DNA from: Catelliglobosispora koreensis DSM 44566
Lineage (GTDB): Bacteria > Actinomycetota > Actinomycetes > Mycobacteriales > Micromonosporaceae
Reading direction: 5' to 3'
Length of the DNA stretch: 64,000 nucleotides
Assembly (NCBI RefSeq): GCF_000379685.1
Contig: NZ_KB903289.1
Span: 345,543 to 409,542, forward strand
The stretch's first letter is position 1; every line of letters begins with the position of its first letter. The position numbers were made by a program, and so were the translations under genes. The notes below the pieces were generated by a model that saw only the letters and a list, made by a program, of their open reading frames with translations, had not been told where the DNA came from and ran no database searches. This document shows, one piece after another, positions 42,161 to 50,455 of this stretch.

Positions 42161-43020
42161 GAGCTGGTCGCGCTGAAGCGCTGGAAACCGCCCTGGGGCT
42201 GCACACGTTACGGTCGCGGTGGGCGCGGCTGGGCAAGTGGGTCCTTTATGGACTGCTGGTCATGGTGTTCGCCGGGCCGTTGCTGGCGCTGCTGGTCAGC
42301 TCGTTCACCCGGGTTACCGACCCGACGTCGCTGACTCTGTGGCCTTCAGAGCCCACTTTGGACAACTTCCGGGCCGCGTTCGAACGCGATGTGCTGCTGT
42401 ATCTGGGCAACTCCTTCATCGTCGTGGGTGGAGGGTTGCTGCTGCAGATCGCGGTCAGCATCTCGGCCGCCTATGCCTTGGCACGCAAGAAGTTTCCCGG
42501 ACTGCGGCTGGTCTTCCTGCTCATCCTGAGCACCATGATGCTGCCCGAAGAGGTCTTGGCGATCCCGCTATCGCTGGTGCTCTCGGATCTCAATCTGGTC
42601 GGCTCCCTGTTCGGCATGATCATCCCGGTGGGGGCCTGGGCGTTTTCCGTCCTCGTCATGGCGGAATTCATGAAGGAGATCCCGATGGAGCTGGAAGAGG
42701 CCGCCCGGCTGGACGGCGCGGGAGATCTGCGCATCTTCTGGTCGGTCGTGCTTCCCTTGTGCCGCCCCGCTCTTGGCGTCATCGGCATCTTCGGCTTCAC
42801 GATGATCTGGGATCAGTACCTGCTGCCCCTGCTCGTGGCCACCGATGCCCAGCAGTTCACGCTGCCGCTGGCGCTGCGCACGCTGCGCTCCGATGAGGAA
42901 GTCGGCATTGGCGTGCTGCTCGCCTCGGCCTTGCTCGCCATGCTGCCCAGCGTCATCGCGTTCATCGCCATGCAGCGGCAGTTCATGCGCGGCCTGACGT
43001 CAGGAGCCGTCAAGGGCTGA
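42157..43020 (+). CDS. Sugar ABC transporter permease (MalG type)
   Basis: This 287-residue permease has six membrane helices, and the EAA loop is EEAARLDGAGDLRIFWSVVLPLCRP near residue 185. It overlaps the MalF-type gene by 4 bases and ends the operon; the next gene on the strand starts 64 bases later and is unrelated. Together with the binding protein it would import oligosaccharides or uronides released outside the cell. Confidence 0.9.
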   Translation: MRAGRAEALETALGLHTLRSRWARLGKWVLYGLLVMVFAGPLLALLVSSFTRVTDPTSLTLWPSEPTLDNFRAAFERDVLLYLGNSFIVVGGGLLLQIAVSISAAYALARKKFPGLRLVFLLILSTMMLPEEVLAIPLSLVLSDLNLVGSLFGMIIPVGAWAFSVLVMAEFMKEIPMELEEAARLDGAGDLRIFWSVVLPLCRPALGVIGIFGFTMIWDQYLLPLLVATDAQQFTLPLALRTLRSDEEVGIGVLLASALLAMLPSVIAFIAMQRQFMRGLTSGAVKG

Positions 43021-43084
43021 GCCCGCCCTGTCGGCTTTCCAGTGTTCCGTTGTCCCCACGCGGGCCGGCACCCACGCTTAACGC

Positions 43085-45646
43085 ATGGTGCCGGCCCTCC
43101 CCCCTGATCTAGCCGACCAAGTGCAAGAACTAACCGCGGACTGGCCTGAACTCGCCGAGATCGCCTCCGGCTTGCTGACCGCGCACGAGACGCCGCTGCC
43201 GCTGCTGGCCTGGCTCACCGCCGCTGACAGCCCGGTAACGGCCTATGTGGACCAGCACGTGCTCGCCTGCCTGTCACCGTCGGCCCGGCGCCTGCTCGAC
43301 GATGTGGCCGGCTTATCGCCCATCAGCCCCGGCCTCGCTGAGGCACTCGGCCACGAGGGCGCGCTCGTTCAGGAACTGATCACGGCTGGAGTGCTGCGCC
43401 GTGGCGCGGTGGTTCCGGTGATCGCGCGCCTTTGCCAGGACCGATGTCAGGCGAGCCCGCCGCTATCGCTCGCGGCTTCGTGGTACCAGCAAAGGGGTTT
43501 GACCGCCCCGGCTTTGAGAACCTTCGCGCTGGCCGGCGACCTCGTCCAATGTGGACAGCTGCTCGACACACATGGCGCCAAGCTGCTGTCCCAAGGGCAC
43601 GCGGCGCTGGTGGCCGAAACCCTGGCCCGTCTGGCCCCTGGCGACCGCACGCGCGCCAGGCAATTGCTCCTCGGCGACGCGCTGCGCACGTTAGGCGCTC
43701 CGTTGAAAGCCGCACAGGCCTATGCCGTCGTGGCCGACGCCGAGCCGGTGTGGGACATGGCTCTGGCCTGGCGAATGGGGCAGATTCACTATCATCGGGG
43801 CGACTCGCTGGCGGCGCTTGAGGCCTTCGGCCGCGCACCGGACAACGTCGCGGCCACCGCGGACTCGGCCATGCTGCTGGCGTGGAAAGCCTCAGCCCAG
43901 CTGCAGTTAGGCAGGGTGGCCGAGGCGACGCGAAGCGCGACTATCGCTTGTGGACACGCGGTGACCTCGGGAGAGCCCGCAGCGGAAGCGACCGCTTACA
44001 TCAGTTTGGCGTTGTGTCACAGTGTCGCGGGCAATGCCGCCGACGCTGACGAATTGCTGGGCCAGGCGTTCGCTATCGCCGAAGAGTCCGGCGACATCGT
44101 CATCAGGTCGCGGGTGCTGACGACCCAAACATTCCGGCTCATCGGGCAGGCCCGGTTTCCGGAAGCCCTTGAGTCCGCCCGGCGGACACGGCAATGCGCG
44201 ACGGCGGCTGGCCATTCCAACATGCGCCTCGTGGCTGTACACAACGAGGCCGACATCTTGATGATGCTCGGCCGCTTCGATGACGCGATCCGTGAATACC
44301 AGCGGGCGCAAGCGTTTTCAGCCCGCATGGGCTCGCGCCGCAACGCTGCCGCGCAAGCTGGGCTCGCCGAGGTCTACCGCCAGCGCGGCTGGACGCAGCA
44401 GGCCCGGTCCGCGTTCGAAGCGGCGATCGCGCTAGCCGAGCAGACCGGCCAGCGGGATATCCACATTGGAGCGCTCGCCGGGCTAGCACGAGCGCACCTG
44501 GCCGAAGATCTCACCGCCGCGGCGACGGTGGCGGAGCAGGCGGTCGAGCTCGCCTCCGGCCGCCTTCTGGTACAGGCTCTGGTCGCCAAGGGCTGGGTCG
44601 CCCTGCGAGCAGGAGACCCGGCCGCGGCGGCCGCGATCGCCGAGGAAAGCACCACGATCGCGCGCGACGAGGGTTACGCCGTCGGGCTAGCCGAGTGTCT
44701 GGAGTTGCGGGCCGCGAGCGAGACCGAGGTGAAGCGCGCACGGTCAGCTTTGCGGGAAGCACTGGCTATATGGACCGCTGCCGGATGCGCCGTGCACGCC
44801 GCCCGCGTGCAGTCCAGCATGGGTGCGCTCGCGTACGCCAGCGCCGACGAGCGATTCGCGTCCTTGATGGCCGCGGAAGTGCTGGCGACGGCCGGAATCC
44901 CCGGGCACGACAAGGACGCGAGCACCGTCGAGATTAGAGCGTTCGGGCGCTTCGAAGTCTGGCTGAGCGGAGAGGTGGTGCCGCCGGCACAGTGGCAGTC
45001 CCGCAAGGCACGCGACCTGCTGCGCATACTGGTCGCCCGCCGTGGACGGCCGGTGCCGCGCGGCGAGCTATCGGAGCTGCTGTGGCCAGATGACGATCCG
45101 TCGCGTACGGGGCACCGGCTGTCCGTGCTGCTATCGATCATTCGCGGGGTGCTCGATCCGTCCCGCGCCTACCCGGCCGACCACTTCCTGGCCGCGGATC
45201 AGTCGTGCCTGCGGCTGCAGATCGCTCACCTGCACATCGATGTCGAGAACTTTCTCGGCGACACCGCGCACGGCCGGCGGCTGTGGGACAAAGGCTTGCC
45301 CGGTGAGGCGACCCGGCTGCTGTCTGTCGCCGTTCAGGCCTACCGGGCCGATGTGTTCGATGACGACCCTTACGCGGAGTGGGCGAGCGCGCTACGGGAG
45401 GAGGCCCGTGCCGCCTACCTGTCGGCGTTGCGGTTGCTGGCCTGGGGAGAACGTAAGCAGGGCAACGTCGCCGCCACGGTCGGGCATCTCCTGCGACTGC
45501 TGGCCATGGACCCCTATGACGAGGCCGCACATCTTGACCTCATCGACGCCCTCGCGGCCAGCGGTCAGCACGGGGAAGCCAAACGCGCGCAAGGCCGCTA
45601 TGAGCAAGCCATGCGCGCGATTGGGGTCCAGCCGTCGCTGGCCTGA
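43085..45646 (+). CDS. TPR regulator with C-terminal SARP (winged helix + BTAD) module
   Basis: This is an 853-residue regulator. Residues 1-115 resemble the winged-helix part that follows the ATPase in MalT/STAND proteins (TADWPELAEIASGLL, then LACLSPSARRLLDDVAGL). Residues ~225-600 are TPR repeats. Residues ~610-705 are an OmpR-type DNA-binding domain (IRAFGRFEVWLSG, RKARDLLRILVARRGRPVPRGEL). Residues ~706-850 are a BTAD domain. No P-loop or Walker motif is present, so the STAND ATPase itself appears to be missing. Large SARPs normally place the DNA-binding domain first; here it is last, as in MalT-like regulators. Its target genes are unknown. Confidence 0.85.
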   Translation: MVPALPPDLADQVQELTADWPELAEIASGLLTAHETPLPLLAWLTAADSPVTAYVDQHVLACLSPSARRLLDDVAGLSPISPGLAEALGHEGALVQELITAGVLRRGAVVPVIARLCQDRCQASPPLSLAASWYQQRGLTAPALRTFALAGDLVQCGQLLDTHGAKLLSQGHAALVAETLARLAPGDRTRARQLLLGDALRTLGAPLKAAQAYAVVADAEPVWDMALAWRMGQIHYHRGDSLAALEAFGRAPDNVAATADSAMLLAWKASAQLQLGRVAEATRSATIACGHAVTSGEPAAEATAYISLALCHSVAGNAADADELLGQAFAIAEESGDIVIRSRVLTTQTFRLIGQARFPEALESARRTRQCATAAGHSNMRLVAVHNEADILMMLGRFDDAIREYQRAQAFSARMGSRRNAAAQAGLAEVYRQRGWTQQARSAFEAAIALAEQTGQRDIHIGALAGLARAHLAEDLTAAATVAEQAVELASGRLLVQALVAKGWVALRAGDPAAAAAIAEESTTIARDEGYAVGLAECLELRAASETEVKRARSALREALAIWTAAGCAVHAARVQSSMGALAYASADERFASLMAAEVLATAGIPGHDKDASTVEIRAFGRFEVWLSGEVVPPAQWQSRKARDLLRILVARRGRPVPRGELSELLWPDDDPSRTGHRLSVLLSIIRGVLDPSRAYPADHFLAADQSCLRLQIAHLHIDVENFLGDTAHGRRLWDKGLPGEATRLLSVAVQAYRADVFDDDPYAEWASALREEARAAYLSALRLLAWGERKQGNVAATVGHLLRLLAMDPYDEAAHLDLIDALAASGQHGEAKRAQGRYEQAMRAIGVQPSLA

Positions 45647-45649
45647 CGT

Positions 45650-46453
45650 TTAGTACCAGTGGCCGATGCAGGTGCTGAAGACGACCGTGTCCCAGTCATC
45701 GGCTGACTCCACCCGCAGCGCGATGCCTTGCGGCAGCACAGGTTTGAAGGCGCGGGCCTGGAAGGCGTCGAGAGTCGCGTTTGGGGTGAAGCCGTCAACG
45801 AATGCGGTGTCGTCGCGGATGAGAATGCCGCCGCCGAAGATGGCACTGCCCCAGTCGTAGTTGATGTCGCTTGGCTTACCGGCGATGGCCAGTTTGCTCT
45901 GGCTAGCGTCCAAAGCGGACACAGCCGGGGTTCGCTGCTGGCTCTGCATCCGCTCACCGCAGATCGCGAACGCCGCGACGTCGGCCGTCGCGCTCACCTC
46001 AGTGGCCGCCAGGGTCGGCACGATGCCACGCACAACGCCCGCGCTCAGCATCTGGAACCCGGAACTGTAAACGATGTCAGTGCCTTCGCAGCCAACGGAC
46101 GCTGACCCGGAACCCATGGCGGCACGGCGGTAGGGTCCGGCCGGCCCGCAAACCGCACGGGCGCCCAGGACCCAGTCCCCGCTGCCACCCGGCCGTTGCC
46201 GCGCCGACACGGTTACCGATGACAGATCCGCGCTCGGCACCACTCCCATGAGGATCTGCCCACCCGGATAGGTCCAGCCACCGGCCCCGTAAACCACTCT
46301 GTCGCCGGGGCACAAGGCGGTCACTGTCTTGTTTAGCTGCGCGTTAGCGAGACTGGTCTCGTCTTGGACCCAGGACGGCAGCGGAGCCGCCTGCGCTGGT
46401 GCGGGCACGACTAGGAGGGCCAAGAAGGCGGCTGCCGCGGTCAGTATTCGCAT
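45650..46453 (-). CDS. Secreted Cys-framed repeat protein A
   Basis: From ATG 46453 this 267-residue protein has a signal peptide (ILTAAAAFLALLVVPAPAQA, cleavage ~22). I see three repeats of ~55-85 residues. Each opens with a G-D or T-D turn after a Cys (CPGDRVVYGAGGW, CEGTDIVYSSGF) and closes with a strand ending in A-[VI]-C. The third repeat has lost its first cysteine. The same repeat occurs in the divergent gene next to it. I do not recognise a family. Disulfide-closed beta domains on the cell surface or in the medium are likely. Confidence 0.7.
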   Translation of the reverse strand: MRILTAAAAFLALLVVPAPAQAAPLPSWVQDETSLANAQLNKTVTALCPGDRVVYGAGGWTYPGGQILMGVVPSADLSSVTVSARQRPGGSGDWVLGARAVCGPAGPYRRAAMGSGSASVGCEGTDIVYSSGFQMLSAGVVRGIVPTLAATEVSATADVAAFAICGERMQSQQRTPAVSALDASQSKLAIAGKPSDINYDWGSAIFGGGILIRDDTAFVDGFTPNATLDAFQARAFKPVLPQGIALRVESADDWDTVVFSTCIGHWY

Positions 46454-46523
46454 GTGCCCGATCATCGGCCCACCCGTCACGGTGGCGTCATGGTGAGCGC
46501 GCTGACCGTTCCGTGATGGCGCC

Positions 46524-47396
46524 ATGACCACCTCACGGACCCTTCGCGGCATGACACACAAACTCGCCGCCCGGTTCGCCGCGCTGCTTGCCCTCGCCAG
46601 TTCGGCGGTCGTGATCAGCACGGTGACGCCGGCACACGCCCTCGTTGGCCTCTACCGGGTCGACAACATCAGTGCCGCGAATGGCACCTCTCCGAAGAAC
46701 GTCTCCGTCAGCTGCACCGCCGGCGACGACATGCTCAGCGTCGGCGGGCGCATCAACAACGGCGCCGGCGACGTGGTGCTCACGCGCGCCTACTTCGATC
46801 CAACCGGGACAGTGGCGACCGCTTCGGGCATCGAAGCGATAGCGACCGCCGCCGCGTGGAGTGTGGAAGTGTTCGCCGTGTGCGCACCTGCCGGCGCCTT
46901 GACGAACCGCAGCATCGTGCAAATCACGTCCGCCTTCAACAACAGCGACAAGACCGAAACCGCGGTCTGCCCGGCCGGGGACAACATCGTCGGTGGCGGA
47001 TACCTCCTCGACAACGCGTTCGGCAATGTTTCCATCGATGAGGTGGAATACAATGCGGCGCTCACCTCGCTCAGCGTGACAGCCTACGACAACGCCGCCG
47101 TGGGCAACTACACGCTGACCGTGCAGGCCGTTTGCGCCGACCCTTTGACACGGTCGCTGCAGACGTCGCTGTCGGCGAGCAATTCCATCTCACCCAAGAC
47201 GATGACGACCCCGGCGTGCCCTGCCGGAACTGAGGTTTCCGCGGTAGGCACCGAGATCAACGGGGCGCTGGGCGCGGCATCGATCGCGACCCTGAACCCA
47301 CGGCCACAGCTGACAGCGGGCGAGTCAGTCGTCCGGGAAGTCGGCAACTTCGGCGGCAACTGGACCTCAAGGGTGATGGCGATCTGCGTCGGCTAA
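46524..47396 (+). CDS. Secreted Cys-framed repeat protein B
   Basis: This 290-residue secreted protein has a signal peptide (cleavage after PAHA); ATG 46551 is an alternative start. There are three tandem repeats of ~65-75 residues. They open CTAGDDMLSVGG, CPAGDNIVGGG and CPAGTEVSAVG, and close AVCAP, AVCAD and AICVG. Each holds exactly two cysteines, one at each end, which would pair. The divergent neighbour carries the same repeat, so the pair arose by duplication. The two starts are only 70 bases apart, suggesting shared control. The function is unknown. Confidence 0.72.
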   Translation: MTTSRTLRGMTHKLAARFAALLALASSAVVISTVTPAHALVGLYRVDNISAANGTSPKNVSVSCTAGDDMLSVGGRINNGAGDVVLTRAYFDPTGTVATASGIEAIATAAAWSVEVFAVCAPAGALTNRSIVQITSAFNNSDKTETAVCPAGDNIVGGGYLLDNAFGNVSIDEVEYNAALTSLSVTAYDNAAVGNYTLTVQAVCADPLTRSLQTSLSASNSISPKTMTTPACPAGTEVSAVGTEINGALGAASIATLNPRPQLTAGESVVREVGNFGGNWTSRVMAICVG

Positions 47397-47406
47397 CAGA
47401 TGGCCA

Positions 47407-47447
47407 CTGCCCCGGCCGGTGCTCACTTACGGGCGCCGGCCGGGCAG
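47407..47447. terminator. GC-rich hairpin at convergent gene ends
   Basis: CTGCCCCGGCCGG (47407-47419) and CCGGCCGGGCAG (47436-47447) pair with one bulge. The hairpin follows repeat protein B and includes the last codons of the minus-strand M23 gene. Confidence 0.5.
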
Positions 47448-48118
47448 TTGTTGCTCTTCAGCTTGAGGGTGTACTCGCGATCGTCAGTCGTGATGCCCGA
47501 TGGCTGACCGTCGAAATAGGTCTCCATCTTTTCCCAGCCGCGGCGCTGTTCGTAATGCAAGTGCGGAAACCCGGAGTTACCGGTGCTGCCGAGGCGGCCG
47601 ATCTGCTGACCCTGAACGACTTTCTGCCCCTCCGTCACCAGCGGCGGTTCCAGGAGATGCAGGTACTGCGTCTGCCACTTGCCGCCGTGGTCGATCTTCA
47701 CCAGGTAACCACCGCCGCGTCCCTTTGGGCCGTTCGGGTTGTCAGGCGTGCGGCCGCCAACCGAGCCGTTGACTCCCGCTTCCGACACCGTGCCATCGAA
47801 GGAAGCCAGCACGGGCCGGCCCCAGCCTTCCCCTTCGGTGGGATAGAAGTCCACGTCGAAGTCATCGTGGCCGGGATAGGTGCTCAGCTGCCAGGTCTCG
47901 CCACAGGCGACCGGGAGCTGAAACAGCGGCCGCGGGCCGGGCGGCAGCAACATCGGCACGACGATGAACGCGGCCGTGATCACGACGGCGGCGGTGGCAA
48001 ATGCCAGCACGAGAAGGATGGCGCGCTTGCGGGTGGTCACCCGCCCGAGCATGGCAGACGCTGTCAACCACGCTCCCACCACCAGGCTCTCCAAATAGGA
48101 GGACGGGGCATGTTTCAC
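47423..48118 (-). CDS. M23/LytM-domain membrane-anchored protein
   Basis: This 231-residue protein has one N-terminal membrane anchor (AILLVLAFATAAVVITAAFIVV) and a LytM (M23) domain. The domain has TYPGHDDFDVDF, the central YLHL histidine and the terminal PHLHYE motif. The usual first zinc motif HxxxD is altered: the aspartate remains but the residue four positions before it is Asp, and the nearest His lies six before. Activity is therefore uncertain. A shorter start at 48052 is possible. It is divergent from another M23 gene across 88 bases. Confidence 0.8.
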   Translation of the reverse strand: MKHAPSSYLESLVVGAWLTASAMLGRVTTRKRAILLVLAFATAAVVITAAFIVVPMLLPPGPRPLFQLPVACGETWQLSTYPGHDDFDVDFYPTEGEGWGRPVLASFDGTVSEAGVNGSVGGRTPDNPNGPKGRGGGYLVKIDHGGKWQTQYLHLLEPPLVTEGQKVVQGQQIGRLGSTGNSGFPHLHYEQRRGWEKMETYFDGQPSGITTDDREYTLKLKSNNCPAGARK

Positions 48119-48206
48119 CCATAGCCGAAGCTGTCCGGCATCGATATGTGTGCACCCTTAGGTTGTCGCCAAGCGCAAACGCTCCAGTTATGGAAAGGAC
48201 ACCCCC

Positions 48207-48992
48207 ATGCGCGCTTGGCGAAGTTTTGCCGCCGTCCTTCTGTCGGTCGCCGCCTCCGCGGTGGCGGTCGTGGTCAGCCCACCGGCGGCCATGGCGGCAC
48301 CCAACTTCAAAGCCCCGTTCGCTTGCGGACAACGCTGGACCTACAGCCATCACAGCGCTGAAGTGCGGCTGGCCCTCGACTTTGTCCGCAACGACGGTGG
48401 CACCACCAATCTGAGCCCGGTGCTCGCGTCCGCTTCCGGGACGGCATACCGGTACTACCAGGCTGGTGGCGCGGGGAACTACATCGTCATCGAGCACGGC
48501 GGCGGCTGGAAGACGTACTACTTCCATCTCGCCGGCTACTCGGTTGGGCACGGCCAGGCCGTGTCGCAGGGGCAGCAGATCGGCACGACTGGGTCCACTG
48601 GAAACTCCAGCGGACCGCACATCCACTACGAGCAGCTCTACAACGGGGTCGGCCAGACCATCCACATCAATGGCGTGTCGCTGGCTCCCTATCCCGGTTC
48701 CTACGGCCAGAAGGCGATCACCAGTGACAACGGTTGTGGTGGTGGCACCAACTTCTGGACTTGGGGAAGTGGCGTGCGCGTGCGCTCCGACGCCCGGCTG
48801 GCCGCGCCTGTGGTCGCCACGCTAGCGGGGCCGACCTATGTACGCGTGATCTGCCAGAAGCAAGGTGACTGGGTCAACGCCGAGGGTTACAGCAACAACT
48901 GGTGGTCCAAGCTCGCCTCACCGGCAGGCTTCATCACCAACATCTACATCGACCATCCGGCGGCGCAGCTCCCGGGCGTTCCCCTCTGCTAG
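48207..48992 (+). CDS. Secreted M23/LytM-domain protein with C-terminal SH3-like part
   Basis: This 261-residue protein has a signal peptide (cleavage ~AMAA, 31). A LytM domain follows (~32-155) with YFHL and PHIHYE histidines. In the first zinc motif the residue four before Asp is Arg (R-L-A-L-D), so the normal HxxxD ligand is missing, as in its divergent neighbour. The C-terminal ~85 residues (WGSGVRVRSDARLAAPVVATL, then WSKLASPAGFITNIYID) form an SH3-like wall-binding domain. GAAAGGACA precedes the ATG. It may bind or remodel peptidoglycan, possibly as an activator without its own catalysis. Confidence 0.82.
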   Translation: MRAWRSFAAVLLSVAASAVAVVVSPPAAMAAPNFKAPFACGQRWTYSHHSAEVRLALDFVRNDGGTTNLSPVLASASGTAYRYYQAGGAGNYIVIEHGGGWKTYYFHLAGYSVGHGQAVSQGQQIGTTGSTGNSSGPHIHYEQLYNGVGQTIHINGVSLAPYPGSYGQKAITSDNGCGGGTNFWTWGSGVRVRSDARLAAPVVATLAGPTYVRVICQKQGDWVNAEGYSNNWWSKLASPAGFITNIYIDHPAAQLPGVPLC

Positions 48993-49072
48993 AAATATTC
49001 TTTGGCCGGGTTGTCGAATCCCGTCTCGCTCGTTCGACGAAGGTATAGGAAGCCCTAGAAGAGGAGCATGAG

Positions 49073-49513
49073 ATGTCCAAGGTGAAGCCATTCCTGTGGT
49101 TCGACAACCAGGCCGAAGAAGCAGCGAACCTGTACGTGACGCTGATCAAGAACTCTCGTGTCACCAGCGCCAACCCCATGGTGGTCACGTTCGAACTCGA
49201 CGGCGTGGAATACATGGCCCTCAATGGCGGGCCGCACTACCAGCCCAATGAGGCCTTCTCGCTATTCGTCGACTGCACGGGACAGGAAGAAGTCGACGAG
49301 CTATGGGACCGTCTCACCGCCGACGGCGGTCAGCCTGGTGAATGTGGCTGGCTAAAGGACAAATTTGGCGTGTCGTGGCAGATCATTCCGCGCCAGCTGA
49401 TGGAACTAATGAACGACCCCGATCCCGCCAAGGCCGGCGCCGTGCAGCAGGCCATGCTGAAAATGAGCAAGATCGACGTCAAGGCGCTGGAGGACGCGCA
49501 CGCCTCAGCGTGA
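49073..49513 (+). CDS. VOC superfamily protein (PhnB/3-dmu-9-3-mt type)
   Basis: This 146-residue protein has the paired beta-alpha-beta-beta-beta units of the VOC fold. The opening KVKPFLWFDNQAEEAANLYV and the GWLKDKFGVSWQIIPRQL block match the PhnB-like '3-demethylubiquinone methyltransferase' subgroup, which are not methyltransferases in general. GAGGAG upstream of the ATG (49061-49066) is a clear ribosome-binding site. The substrate is unknown. It converges with the LigD-type polymerase gene. Confidence 0.88.
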   Translation: MSKVKPFLWFDNQAEEAANLYVTLIKNSRVTSANPMVVTFELDGVEYMALNGGPHYQPNEAFSLFVDCTGQEEVDELWDRLTADGGQPGECGWLKDKFGVSWQIIPRQLMELMNDPDPAKAGAVQQAMLKMSKIDVKALEDAHASA

Positions 49514-49522
49514 CGATTCGGA

Positions 49523-50443
49523 TCAGGTGCGGCGGGCACGCGCCCGCCGCTTCCCTTCGTGCATGGCGGCCACCCGCGCGATCGGGATCGTGTGGCCTTC
49601 GGCGACTAGGTCGGCCGGAAGACGTTGTGGCTCAGGCATTTGCTCCGCCCACGGATCCTTGCCGTCAAGAAGGGCGGGGACATTGCGGACGGTGAAATCC
49701 GCTGGCGTGATGCCGTCGAGGTTGTCCCACCCGGCCGGGAACGAGACCGGCAACCCTGGCCGCAACCGTGGGCTGTAGGCGGCGATCACAGTGTTGCCCG
49801 CCGCCCGCGTCGAATCCAGGAACACCTTGCCGTGCCGGTCTTCCAGCAGGAACGCGGTCGTGGCCACTTCGGGGTCAAGCCGCTCGGCACGCGCGCCGAC
49901 GGCACGGGTCGCGGCGGCGACGTCTTCGATGGGGGCGGGCTCAATGGGTACGAAGATGTGAAGTCCTTTGGCACCACTGGTTTTCACCGCGCCGTCGAGC
50001 CCGCACTGCCGCAAGGCTTCGCGCACGAGCCGGGCCCCGGCCACCGCGACCGAGAAATCGCCGCCTTCCGGCGGGTCGATATCCATGATCAGGTGCGTTT
50101 GGTGCCCACTTAGCGGGATCAATGCCGTGTGGTATTCCACCGCCCGCTGATTGGCGAACCACAGCAGGGTCCGGTGATCGTTGCAAAGGGCGTAACGGAC
50201 CTCACGCTGGGAACTGTCAGCCCACAGTTTCACCGAAGCCACCCACTCGGGCGTGTATTTCGGCAAGTTCTTCTGCATGAAGGGACCCTGCCCCCGCAGG
50301 ATCCGCACCACCGTCAGCGGCCTGTCACGCAGGACCGGCAACAGCTGCGGGTGCATGGCGTCGAGGTATTCGACGAGATCGCGTTTGGTGGCCCCTTCGA
50401 ATAGTGGCTGATCGAGATTCGTCAGGGTGACGTCTTCGCTCAC
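49523..50443 (-). CDS. LigD-type DNA polymerase/primase domain protein
   Basis: This 306-residue stand-alone protein has the archaeo-eukaryotic-primase-type polymerase domain of LigD. The catalytic metal motif is LIMDIDPPEG, and TSGAKGLHIFVPI holds the conserved S-G-x-K-G-x-H. Such proteins fill gaps and add ribonucleotides in non-homologous end joining together with Ku and a ligase. No Ku, ligase or nuclease gene is adjacent. It starts 12 bases upstream of nothing else on the strand except the large fusion gene, which ends 12 bases beyond its start side. Confidence 0.88.
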   Translation of the reverse strand: MSEDVTLTNLDQPLFEGATKRDLVEYLDAMHPQLLPVLRDRPLTVVRILRGQGPFMQKNLPKYTPEWVASVKLWADSSQREVRYALCNDHRTLLWFANQRAVEYHTALIPLSGHQTHLIMDIDPPEGGDFSVAVAGARLVREALRQCGLDGAVKTSGAKGLHIFVPIEPAPIEDVAAATRAVGARAERLDPEVATTAFLLEDRHGKVFLDSTRAAGNTVIAAYSPRLRPGLPVSFPAGWDNLDGITPADFTVRNVPALLDGKDPWAEQMPEPQRLPADLVAEGHTIPIARVAAMHEGKRRARARRT

Positions 50444-50455
50444 TCTGCCACCCTC

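Noticed and set aside
48119-48206. c-di-AMP riboswitch upstream of the M23 gene
   Set aside because: Cell-wall hydrolase genes in actinobacteria often have one, but the gap is only 88 bases and no matching conserved core was seen.
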